64,000 nucleotides of DNA from Carya illinoinensis (taxonomy: Eukaryota; Streptophyta; Magnoliopsida; Fagales; Juglandaceae). The notes beneath the pieces were generated by a model. The model had not been told where the DNA came from. It saw only the letters and a list, made by a program, of their open reading frames with translations, and did not search any database. The stretch covers positions 34,088,864 to 34,152,863 of the forward strand of contig NC_056762.1 in NCBI RefSeq assembly GCF_018687715.1, written 5' to 3'. Below, one piece after another: positions 1 through 10,346 of this stretch. Made by a program: the position numbers and the translations under genes. The first letter of the stretch is position 1. Every line of letters begins with the position of its first letter.

Positions 1-550
1 AATTGATAATATTATTATAATATGCCTTAGTTAATTAATAGAATATTAATTTTTAATTACATATTTAAAATTTTCTATTGTAAATCGTAATAGGTTAGAT
101 GAAAATTACACAACTAATTATATAAAATAAATATATAAAAAAATCAAAAAAAATTATTTTAAAAATTCGGTCAGTATGGTCTGGTTTGGTTCAAGGAAGC
201 CTGGACCGGATTGAAGACTGAATTCTTCACTAATCTAGGACCGAAACCAAGCCCTCTGCTTACTCGGTTCAGTCGGTTTCTCAGGTCCAGACCGACCGCT
301 GTATAACCTTACTCGTTAAGAAAATTAAAATAATAATTATACCTTTATACCCAAAAGTAAAATTGTTGGGATTTTAATTTCGATATTTTTATTATTTAGA
401 TTGTAATTTTGGGCTTATAGTTAATTTTATATTTTTTAATAGATATTGTGATTTTAACATTTATATAAAATTATACTAAACTTAATTAGGTCAAAGGGTT
501 AAATTCATGTTTGTTCAACCCATTTACATAAAAGTGTTGAAACTGATTGG
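1..550. other. AT-rich intergenic DNA with GGTCCGG-type repeat
   Basis: No gene is visible. Positions about 165-310 are a GC-richer island with repeated GGTTCGGT/GGACCGG-like words and their complements. The same word composition recurs at 2545-2640 and 2830-2900, so this is probably a remnant of the same hAT-like non-autonomous repeat class. I could not find clean terminal repeats here. Confidence 0.35.
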
Positions 551-561
551 GTCATGTTAAC

Positions 562-1745
562 CTATTTCGTAGTATTCATTAACGGGTCAAAACTCAAAGA
601 AAAAGTAGCCTTAACATCAACATTAACCTCACCACCCACCCCGATTAGATTCTCTAATATAGGGAATTCAAAGGTAGGGCTAGATGCCAAATCAAGCAGT
701 TGGATAGGGAGGTTAAAATCAAACGCCATAGCCAAGTCAGAAAGAGCTTGGCCCATCAAGCTCTCGATGTCATTAAGGCCTGGAGAGGATGTACATGTTG
801 GCGACGATTTGGGGTAAAAGGCTAGGTACCCATCTTTGCCGCGAGGGAAGACACATTTGTGTTGGTGGAACAAGAGCATTTTTGTGAAAAGGTGCGCTTT
901 CATTTCGTTGAAGAAGGCAACATCACGACCTTGGTTAAGAAAATGTGCCCTTTGACCTTAGGACGGTTAGGAATCACCAAAAAAGGGTGGTCAATGTTGG
1001 CTAGGGTTAATAGATCCTCAGTCTGAAGGTCATCCTCATGGTCTTCTGCCCAAGCATAGACCATCTTGATACGAGATCTCTCCCATTTAGACAAAGATTC
1101 CAGGGCTGCCGCCAGGCCCTTTTCATTAGGGATTTTGCTTCAAGAAGCCCTAATCGGGAAATCCTATTGGAGAGCCTCTGAGTTTGGGAACTTCTAGCCT
1201 GTGCTAAAAATCAAGAAGAATTTCCTTTTCCACTACTTGGCGTTCGAATTGTGGATTTCAAAACGAGCCAATCACTGATCCTTCATACGAAAGCTCAGAA
1301 CATTGCCAGAAGAAGGTCTTAGGGAAAAGAATGCCACGAATTCAGGGGCAGTTAAATCAGGGTATTCCTCTTTAGTAGGTTCAAGAACCATTCAGAATAC
1401 AATACATGAGCATAGGAGAACCCTCCACGCATGGGAATGGAATTGTGCATGAACTATATGGAGAAGGTCAAGAACATCGCTTATAGGACGAAAAAATGGA
1501 AATTTCTAGCCGTGCGTTAGGGCACAGATAGGGAGGGTCACCTTCTCGGCAAACCCTTCTCGATCGATGCAACCACGGTGAGGTAGCTCCAGGACTATCG
1601 AATATGGGATCCCATACTCTTCATGCAAGTTTCTCAAATCTTTAGCTATAAGAGAGGAGCGCCACCCGTACCCTTCAAAGGTTGGGACATCTTTGATGAT
1701 GGAAGACTTCGGGGTCGTAGGGGTTTGGGGTACATTCTATTGAGT
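562..1745 (-). pseudogene. Degenerate gypsy-type gag-like ORF (Transposase_28-like)
   Basis: Read on the minus strand, conceptual translation from about 1735 down to 562 gives a broken protein in several frames. It includes a stretch resembling EEYGIPYSIVLELP, then HAWRVLLC and RMKD, ending in the open frame at 903-562. The order (DLRNLHEEYGIP, a hydrophobic HAQFHSHAW segment, then an FFLIF segment) resembles the plant 'putative gypsy type transposon' domain (Pfam Transposase_28), found in the gag-like N-terminal part of some Ty3/gypsy elements. At least six in-frame stops and several frame changes show it is dead. The family call is from memory of the motif pattern; a profile search would settle it. 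Confidence 0.45.
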
Positions 1746-2560
1746 CATTAGAAGACGAGAAAGGTAGTAGAGAAGGAAAGTAAAATGGGGGAGTTACAAA
1801 GAGAGCAATGAGTTGCGATAGGGGAGTTCAAGAAAGTAAAGATAGAAAGGGAAAGTGGGAAGAAAAGAAAAACTAATGTGAACCGGGAGATGAAGAGGAA
1901 CAACAGATATCATCATTGCCTGACCAAGTGATGCGACTGAAGGGAAACGTAGTGATGATTACTAGCTAACGTCCTCCAAAGTTTAAAATTCCCGCTTCTT
2001 GTTTCTTGGTAAGTGGAAACGGCAAAGTAAGAGAGTGAATGGGCTAGCGGGGTAACCCATATGTCTAAGACCCCCGCGGTGTAATTCATAGTTTGGAATG
2101 CCCTAGAACACCTTGAAGAAAGTCAACAAGGATGCGAATGAGTCTAAAGTTAATAAATTCCCCATGCATACATGTGAAGGTAATTAGTGAAGTAAATAGA
2201 GAGTCCAATATTGGCCTGGCCCAAATCGTGGCCCAAAGTCCCACTACGACCTGCTACCCTTGGAAGATAGACATCCGAATAGCCCGCTTGGCCACCCTGG
2301 TTACTAGGAATACGATTCACGGCTAAGTACCACGTGAACCTAATCTATTTATAGTGTTGATCCAATGGATCTTTACGCCTATATATATGAGTAACAGGTA
2401 ACTCTTAATGATCTAATTACTTTCTTGAATTATTATCCATCATTAGTTATTGACTTAGGCATTAGAGTGGTCATAAGCACCCAATGCCACCCATAAACGA
2501 CTTGCAAGTTGACGAACATGTTCGGTGGTGGGCTACATCCTTTATAGAATGGTTCGGTCC
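1746..2560. other. Non-coding retroelement leader / LTR-like stretch
   Basis: There is no supportable coding region. Positions about 2335-2490 hold, on the plus strand, a TATA-like run followed by a segment containing TGACTTAGGCATTAGAG. This resembles the R-U5 part of many plant gypsy LTRs (compare the LTR-like segment at 33.8 kb). Its orientation is opposite to the gag-like remnant at 562-1745, so the two probably come from different insertions. Confidence 0.3.
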
Positions 2561-2585
2561 GGACCAATAGTCTTATTGGTTAGTC

Positions 2586-3288
2586 TTAGGGTGTGAATTT
2601 TTTAGACTGAAACGGATCGAGACTGATCGAATGTATATATATATTTTAAAATATTTTTATATATAAAAAATACTATTTTATATAGTAATTATATAAGTTA
2701 ATTATGTAATTTTTATCTAAGAGATCACCATTAACTATATATACAATGAAATTATTTAATATTTATAAACCATATATAAAATATTAAAAAGATCACTTAA
2801 TTTCATTAATAATATATATCATAAAATATTTATGGACTAAATCGAAACCATATGGACTGACCAAATCGATGGCTAACTGTTCGGTTTGGTCCCACAAAAT
2901 AGATGACCGAAATTTTCAGTTTGCGACCCCCTTATACTGAATGGTAGGGCCATACACCGATGGGTTTGGCGTTGGTTTCAGCGCCAAATCGAGACGCCAC
3001 CGACATTTTCCATGAGCTAACACCACCGACCAAAACTGTGGGTTTGAGGAAAGAAAACCGATCATATCGGTCTTGATGTGCGTTGATGCAGTCTTCGATT
3101 TACCGTTATCATCTTTTGTGAAGGAGGAGGAACTGAAGAAAAAGGCATCTGTGTTGTGTTGTCGTCTGCCATGGAAGAAAAAGAAAGTTGCAAAGAACAA
3201 CCGAGGAAGAAGACAACACGGAGAAAAAGAAAAGGGGTGAGGGGTTATTAATTCATTTTGAAATGGCACCGTTTGGTTGGCACCATTC

Positions 3289-3325
<37 letters not shown>

Positions 3326-3596
3326 TTAACTTCCAAGCCTTATAATGATGTTGTTTAACTCATTTAAGTGAAATGACGTCGTTTTTATATATGTATAAAA
3401 AAAAATATTTATATGAATTGGTTGGTCGGTTTAGCGATTTTTCGCACTGAAGAACCTAAACCGAACTGGCCGACGTTGGTTCCTATGTATTTCACTCGAC
3501 TGCCAACCAACTTTTTGCCAATGTTGGCCGGTTCCAACGTTTGACAGTCAATTTCCGTTGGTGGAGATCGGTTTAGCAGTTTTCTGTATACCCCTA
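2586..3596. mobile_element. hAT-like non-autonomous repeat (GGTTCGGT/GACCGA type)
   Basis: The block begins near TAGGGTGTGAA and ends near TATACCCCTA, an imperfect inverted pair typical of plant hAT-type repeats. Inside are repeated GACTGA/ACCGAA/GGTTCGGT words, AT-rich filler and a TA microsatellite at 3292-3322. I could not match an 8-bp target duplication, so the borders are approximate. Open frames on both strands here look like chance frames over repetitive sequence. Confidence 0.4.
3292..3322. repeat. (TA)n microsatellite
   Basis: About 15 uninterrupted TA units, followed by a T tract. It lies inside the hAT-like repeat block. Confidence 0.9.
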
Positions 3597-5269
3597 CTGA
3601 ATGGACCGAATACACCCTTCTTGGCCATGTTCGAAGTCTCGCATTTAACATGTAGCAGAAGGTTATATCTGTCATTTGGAACTCTCACAAAGAAAGTTGA
3701 ATTCAATGAGAGTCCCCAATATCTAATGGAGGCCTTCAACTGCATACTCAGGAATTTCAGAAGCAAAGGTAAACTAGCTTCAAGTGGCTATTTTTTCTGG
3801 AGTTGAAGCCTAGCTTACAGGTTAGTAGCTTTTTCACAGATTATCCATTTGGAAAGTTTTTGTCTTCATCAACATCCACTTTTATCGTTTTGAATTCATG
3901 CTCTTTACGCATTTTCTGGTTGGGCTTTTGATTTTTTCCCCTAGCATTTTTGAGGTCTTGGGATACAACATCTAATGGGGAATTTAATTTTTATTGAAGC
4001 CTCGAGGGGGAAAAGAATTTGGGAAAGAAATGTTGGGTTGTGCTCTTGTTTGCCCATTTGACAAAGAATCTGTTTCGAAAATTTACTTGTAAAGATTATT
4101 CAAAAATTAAAATTTACACGTAACCGGCAGAATTCAATCAGACCACGTGTTGTTAGCAATATTAAATTTACAATGCAGGGTTCCACTTGGTTGACATGAG
4201 AGTGGTGCGGAAAGTTGAGATTTTTAAGTCAGTCGTGTTCAGCTTTGTGTGGGTTTCATCAGTAATAGGTTTTGTTTGATGGTTGTTGTTGGGATGTTTA
4301 AAAGAAAAGTGACTTAGGGCCTGTTTGGGATGACAACTGTTTTCAGATATTCTCAACTATTTTCAAACTATTTCAATGATGTTCACATATATTCTAGGAT
4401 ATTCATAGTCTCCAAACTTAATAATCATGCACTATCATAGGAATGATGGACTTTCTCGCTAGGTTGGCACTGACTTGCTTAATGCATGATAAATTGATAA
4501 ATTTGATTTTTCAAGGTCCAGCTTTCCTTTGAAGTGTTACAATTGTGTATAATGAACTTACAAAGGGTTGTATCTCAGCCTTTGCGGACAGGGAAATGAA
4601 TTAGATAAGAGGATTGTTAGTTTTTGAGGCATAACACCAGAGAATGTACCCAAAGAAGTAGTGGTAGTTTTCTTTCCATACCTACCTTCGTTTGTTGAAA
4701 AATAATGACTTGTCTACCGATTCTGACAATCAATTAAGATGCAGTTATCAGCAGAAAAGATCCAATCAAATTATCGTCCGAACTAACAAGAACTTAAGGG
4801 ACCTTAATCTGTTATCAGCCAACTTGTGATAGCACTCACTTTTAGTGTTTCAACTTTCAAGGCATAGTTGTAGCTGCAGGGATCCGCTCTTTTTATGGCC
4901 CTTTTAGATTTTTTGTTCGCTTTCATGGAAGAGGAAATCTTCTCCTTAGCCGTTCACAAATTCTACACGACACACATAACATGGCAAACCAGGTTCATCA
5001 ATTAAATATAAAAACACAAAAACCAGTTCCAGATTCTCCATGTTTTTGTGCCTTTGCATGTAGAAAATTTGATGAAAAAACCAAAGTGAAAGTGAAAATC
5101 AAGTGAGAGGGCTGTGAGAGAGAGAGCTTGAGGAGAAAGATAGGGTTTGGTGAGAAAGAGCGAGCTCGAAGAGAAAGAGGACTTGGTGAGAGAAAGCTTG
5201 AGGAGAGAGAGAGCTCGATGAGAGAGATGGGGGTTTGGTGAGAGAGAGAGCTTGATGATAAAAAGAACT

Positions 5270-5344
<75 letters not shown>

Positions 5345-5685
5345 GTGGATGGGTCATGACACTAAAAAAAAAAAGGAGGGAGTGCAGTGTGCATGCTGTT
5401 GTGTTGCAGTGCTCTTTATGGAAACTGTAATTTGTATTTGCATTTGATCTCAAGTACAAGATCTTTTTGTAGTTAGAGATATGCACATTGGTGGCTATGT
5501 TTGTACTAATTTTTCCGTCTTTAAGTGTAGGAATTAGCCATTGCATATTAATTCATCAAGTTATGACATTTCTAAAACTTTTGTTTGGATGGATGGGATT
5601 TATGTAAATTAACTTCTATGTTCTTTACCTTTCTTTCTACAATTGCACTTCAATTCGAGCTTCGTCTTTTGATTGTATGAAGCAG
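3597..5685. other. Intergenic; no gene recognised
   Basis: The stretch contains unique-looking intergenic DNA. A GGGCCTGTTTGGGATG start at about 4317 resembles a truncated MITE terminus. A GA-rich region lies at 5100-5343. The stretch ends at a splice-acceptor-like AGCAG just before the BTB homology at 5686. I saw no exon encoding the missing N-terminal half of the BTB protein, although short exons could be missed. Confidence 0.5.
5273..5343. repeat. (GA)n microsatellite
   Basis: A perfect GA run of about 35 units. It is preceded by about 170 bp of interrupted GAGAG-rich DNA from about 5105. The long minus-strand open frame here simply reads the CT repeat and is not a gene. Confidence 0.95.
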
Positions 5686-6841
5686 GAGCAAATTCTTTGC
5701 CAGTCAGCTCTCTCATCCAGACTGTACTTGCATTGAGAGTCACTGTTCAGAGTTTGATTATGATGATTATGTCAACCTTTTGAGTTTGTTGTATCTCCCT
5801 GTAGAGGCAATTCTGGAGACCTTGGGCTCAGTCAAATCTGCCATTGGTATTCTGCAAATAGATGTTGCCTTACATTGTGAAGAGATCACACAGAGCTGCA
5901 TTCAGTGCTTGGAGGTCGTTCCTTGTGAGGACAAGGAAGATGAGCAAATTTTGAAAGCAGTCACGAAATTGGTTCCAATAGCCATGCCTATATTAGCCAG
6001 GATCCAACCCATTGATTCAAGTGCCACAAAAAATGTTTTTGTTACTGCAATTCTTTTTGCCATGTCCATTGGTGGACCATATCCTCTATTTGGAAATGAG
6101 CTAAAGACCTTTGCTCTAGAACAAGTTGAATATATGCTAGGGGAAGATGAAGAGACACCATTAGTTACAGCGGACCATGAAGTCAAATCGGTGGTAAGAA
6201 TTGGTCTTTCCGAGATTTGTTCCTCATTTGAAAAAATGTTATCATCCCTGCTTTTGGAGTCAGAACTTGCTTGTGAAACAACAGAGGATACAATTTTGCT
6301 GCCTTTATCTGATATTGAATGGATGTGTAACATACTTCCCAAGATGAATTTAATGAAGGACTTTGTGTCTAAGTGGGTTTGAAATCTCTGATAATGTTTT
6401 GGGGATCATTGAAGATAAGAAACTCAATTGTGTCATGTGAAAGCAAAGTTGATAGAAATTACCAGTAAAGTCTTGGAAGCAGTAGGCTATGGCAATGTGA
6501 TTCTTCCAGCACCAAACCGAGCACAATTGCTAAAGACATGGCTTCCTTATATAAGGAAGATGAAGCCTCTCTTGGATGCAAAAGGCAGCGAGGAGACGAG
6601 TTTTCATTACAAGATGAGTGAAGACCTCTACCAGAACATCGAAGGGGCGATAGTCTCGTTAATATTGGTATTGCCATCGGATGATCAAGCTGATATTCTG
6701 GTAGACTGGATGAGAACCGAGCAACTTCAGTTTCCTGACTTGAGTGAGGCTGTTGAGGTCTGGTGTTACAGAACCAAATCTGCGAAGAGAAGATTAGGGC
6801 AGGGCTTAGACAGTGTTAACAATGCCACTGCTAGCCTTTGA
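5686..6841 (+). pseudogene. BTB/POZ protein (At3g05675-like), 5'-truncated pseudogene
   Basis: Conceptual translation reads SKFFASQLSHPDC, then FDYDDYVNLLSLLYLPVEAI, continuing through the alpha-helical region after the BTB fold, including WMCNILPKMNLMKDFVSKWV and LLKTWLPYIRKMKPLLD, and ending with VEVWCYRTKSAKRRL. This order is characteristic of the plant BTB/POZ At3g05675-type proteins, probable adaptors for CUL3 E3 ligases. The first part of the BTB domain is absent and no start codon is in place. Near 6377 an extra base breaks the frame; a deletion near 6435 restores it, leaving about 20 codons out of frame with several stops between. There is no intron within 1.15 kb, so it may be a retrocopy, although family members may be intron-poor here. 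Functional residues cannot be judged. Confidence 0.7.
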
Positions 6842-7212
6842 AATCTCACTCCATGTTTTTGCAGTGTAATTATTTTATGGAAAGGCAGGACTTTAGACTT
6901 GTGCTCATCCCATTCATGTATTTTGATAGGATTAGTCTCTATTTGATTTCTTTTTTGTTTCATTTCCATGTAGTTCATAGGAAAAGGATTCAATAGTTCT
7001 TAATGTGTAGATTGTTTTCAAAATTTTAAATCTCGTTTTTAATTAAAGAATTGGGATATTACTGTGTCAGTATTTTTCACTTTTAAAATGTGTCAAATAT
7101 GCTAAATACTAAGACAATATTTTTGTGTTGGTTAAAGGAAAAAAAAATACTGATATGACTATTAAATCTGAAAATTTTCAAATTTTGTATCATCATGGTT
7201 TCCAAGTAAAGT
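6842..7212. other. Intergenic AT-rich spacer
   Basis: Former 3' UTR-like and AT-rich sequence after the BTB pseudogene. Nothing else is recognised. Confidence 0.4.
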
Positions 7213-7342
7213 AATACTAGATATAGTTTTAAAGTATGCAAGTTTCGTGCATTTTTTTTTTTTTAAAATGAATCGTAGATTTATCTAAATTTTTCAAAAG
7301 AAGTGCGCGATTTTAATATACTTTAAAACTGTAAATATCATT
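7213..7342. mobile_element. Short MITE with GTTTTAAAGTAT termini
   Basis: A 130-bp foldback. The outer 25 bases of each end are inverted copies matching at about 20 positions, including a perfect 13-bp core AGTTTTAAAGTAT / ATACTTTAAAACT at 7225-7237 and 7317-7330. The centre holds a T tract and GTGCATTTT / GAAGTGCGC arms that extend the hairpin imperfectly. It abuts the LINE fragment that follows. The target duplication is unclear. Confidence 0.6.
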
Positions 7343-7349
7343 TCTTTTT

Positions 7350-8945
7350 TAGGTATCATGCAAATGGAAAATGTGGATATGTTTTGGAAGAAAATAGTTG
7401 AGGGCTTGCCAAATTTGTCACATAATTCTAAATGGAAAGGAAGGGAAGGTAATCTTTCCTTGTAGTATGATAAATTCATAGGTGATAGCTCCTTAGATGC
7501 AATGGTCGATAGAGTTGAAGATCCGACGACACATATAAAGGATATGGTGTTCCAAGGTATCTAGGATGTGGAAAGGTTGCAAAATTTGTTTGGGGATCAG
7601 TTGGTGAGAGATGTAATGGAAACCATAGGGTCGCTGAAGGAAGCCAAGGATTTTTTGGTTTCGTTGCCGGATAAAAATGGTGTTTTCTCGACTAAGTCAG
7701 CATGAGATTTAATTCGAGTTAGCATGCCAAAATTTGAATGGATGAAGTGGGTTTGGAATAAGTGGATTAAAAAAAAAAACTTTCATTATACATGTGGATA
7801 GCAGTTTTTAACTGCTTGAACATCGACAAACAGATTTGGAAAATTGGAATTCCTCTAGTTTCATGCTGCAACCGTTCTGTTGAGGGCCACATTGAAGACT
7901 TGGAACATGTTTTGAGTAGTGGGAAGTTTGAGAGAGAAGTATGGAAGAATGTGTCGGCTGAGATTGGGGTTCCTTTCTTGCCTCAGCAACGCTGGCGTGA
8001 GAGAGTGCAAGCTTGGCTTAACCGAGCCTCTCAGCAGGCATAACTTGGGGTTCTGGTGGGTTTAATACCCACAATTGTGATTTGGAGATTGTGGAGGAGG
8101 CGTTATCTTGCTCAAATGAAGGGTAAAGCTGAGAGACAAGGAGTTGTTTGGAATTCTATCAAGCATTGGGTCTAGGTACTAGTTAGTAAAATTACTAAAG
8201 TGAATAAATTGTTAGCTTTGGATGTGCAGGTCCTTAAAACGTTTAGATGTTTAGATCAGGGAACAGAGACTCAAGTCTACTCATATAGTTCGGTGGTCCA
8301 AACCGAGTCCGTGCATGTTTAAATTAAATCTAGACGGGAGTAATATGGGCAACCCAAGTAGTGGCGGTGGGGGTGGTGTTCTTTGGGATAGTGCGGGTAA
8401 GATTGTTTTTTATTTCTCTAAATTCTTTAGCAATTTTTCTAATAATGAAGCCGAATTGCCGGTGATTTAAGAATGCTTGTTGATTTGTAAGCATCTGGGT
8501 TTCTTTGCAGTTGACATTGAATATGATTTTTTAGTGGTAGTATCCTGGATTCTGGCTGAAGGGTGTACAGTTTGGTATTTTTGAAATTTTTTAGATAAGT
8601 TGTTGATTCTTTTAGATGAGTTTGATTTTTCCATTCATCATTATTTTAGAGAAAGTAATAAAGTTACTGATTTTTTGGCACAAAGAGGTGCGTTGGTGGT
8701 GAACAAATTGTTTCAAGATGATGGTCAGTTTTCTCGTGAGTTAAAAGGCATGTATAAAGTAGATAAATTGGGTAAGGCTTCTATCCAATATAGTTAGCGT
8801 TGATTTGTGGTGTATTTGTTATGGGTATGAGTGTTTTATTTATAAGGTGAGTTGTTTGTTTGTTTAGAGGCTTTTCTCTGACCCAAGTGAGGGTTAATAT
8901 AAATAAAGAGGCGTCGTCCTCCTACATGTTCTTTTGAATTGAAAC
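7350..8945 (+). mobile_element. 5'-truncated LINE (3' part of ORF2 and 3' UTR)
   Basis: Translation in changing frames gives FWKKIVEGLPNLSHNSKW, then a zinc-binding reverse-transcriptase-associated (zf-RVT) region with GHIEDLEHVL (open frame 7792-8043). An RNase H-like region follows (DGSNMGNPS, NNEAEL, FRESNKVTDFLAQRGA; open frame 8600-8797). The same segments appear in the LINE at 62.9-64 kb (FWRMVANCIPLLLNNSKW, GHIEDLNHVL), so both belong to one family. The endonuclease and polymerase domains are absent, as in 5'-truncated target-primed insertions. Several in-frame stops show it is inactive. The 3' border near 8945 is approximate. Confidence 0.75.
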
Positions 8946-10173
8946 CTTAATTTTAGTTTTCATTGTACGGTACGTGTATGTTTGCCCACCGACCAGATTA
9001 TTAGGTTAAAGTACATGTCTTATTGCAGCTATTTCCCACATCTATTTGGGTCGGGCGTGCACAGAAAATAATACACCCATAATTATTTATAAGATAATAA
9101 CATCTAAATATCTTTTGAAAAGTCTGGTACCAACAACCTTTTCTTGAGTTTCCATTCCAATGATTCCATTTTAGTCGGTGCGTCTCACATTAACTGGTTG
9201 GTTGGTTTGAAAACAAAACTGTCAAAAAAGCTTTCCTTACAAATAATCCACTAATTTTTTTTTTTAAAAAAGAAAAAAAAAATTGTATCGGAACTCATCC
9301 CGGAGATAAATAGCATTTTCCTATAATTAAAACAAATAATGATTACCAGAGATTATACTCGCCACCTAAAAACTACTGCTCGTTTTTCATTTTTCTAAAC
9401 TCAAAAATAAAATAAAAAATTGTTATACTCTAAATTATTAATATGCTCATTTTCTACCATCCATTTAAATTTAATCTTTTAAGACTGTGACACACGACTT
9501 TATTTTATTTATCTTAACATTTAAATCTTAACCAAGGCTGTAAACGAAAAAATATAAGAAGTTGAAGATGCAAATTAAAAATTTTTATAATTTGGGGTGA
9601 AAATTAAAAATATAAATTATTATTTCTTTTTCGTTGCAAAAAAGAAAGGCTTGACAACCAACATAACAACTCTCTCTAAGCATGATCATATGAGATTATT
9701 TTTATTACGGAATGTTTGGTTTAAATTATAACTATTGTCTAAAGTAAAAAGCCTGTCATCACAGTACTCTAAAGTATTCAGCTAGTTTATAAGTAATTTT
9801 AATTTATATCCTTACTCAAATTTTTGAACTCAAAATAATAAAATATCAGTAGTCATAGAATAACAAAATAATAAATATTAACATATTTATGTTAAATAAT
9901 TTACTACCAAGGTAAATAAATTTCTGAATTGTAAATTATTTAACATAAATATATTAATTATCCTGATGAGTAAGATTTTAAATACCATATTTAATCGTCC
10001 TAAATTAGCTTGCCATGTTATCACCCGGAAAAATCAGGCTTTTTTGGAAAAATAGAAGGAAAATACCTGGACTTCGAGAGAATTCCAAAAATGCCCCTCG
10101 GGCGCACAGATAGCCCCTCTTTCCTAGTCCTAATAGGGTAATAATAACCAGTACGAATAAAAAAGCTGAAAAG
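8946..10173. other. Intergenic, upstream region of the ORMDL gene
   Basis: AT-rich spacer with no gene. It contains the near-perfect hairpin at 9878-9957 and a TATA box at its downstream end. Poly-A/T tracts occur around 9250-9290. Confidence 0.5.
9878..9957. repeat. Inverted repeat, 26-nt arms
   Basis: Arms 9878-9903 and 9932-9957 are reverse complements at 25 of 26 positions, with a 28-nt spacer. The arms are AT-rich (core ACATAAATA). It could be a small MITE, a cruciform or a transcribed hairpin. It lies about 390 bp upstream of the ORMDL start codon. Confidence 0.75.
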
Positions 10174-10180
10174 TATAAAA
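10174..10180 (+). promoter_or_regulatory. TATA box of the ORMDL gene
   Basis: TATAAAA lies 167 bp upstream of the ORMDL ATG, in a suitable context for a 5' leader of about 130-140 nt. Pyrimidine-rich sequence follows. Assigned by position and motif only. Confidence 0.5.
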
Positions 10181-10346
10181 CCAGGCCCGTCTCCGAAGTC
10201 CTGTATCCCTGTGAATCCCCTTCTCTCCCTTCCGCGACATCAACACGACAGCTCGACGATCGAGTTCTATTGTAATAAACTTTCTGGTTTTGGAGTAAAT
10301 TCGTCATTCTCTTAAGTATTCCTCTGTGCGAGAAGGCCGTTGAACA

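Noticed and set aside
2586..3596. Complete hAT element with exact borders
   Set aside because: Ends look like a pair, but no matching 8-bp duplication was found, so borders are reported as approximate only.
4998..5546. 182-codon minus-strand open frame
   Set aside because: It reads through a long CT/GA microsatellite, giving a Ser-Leu repeat; no domain and no coding character.
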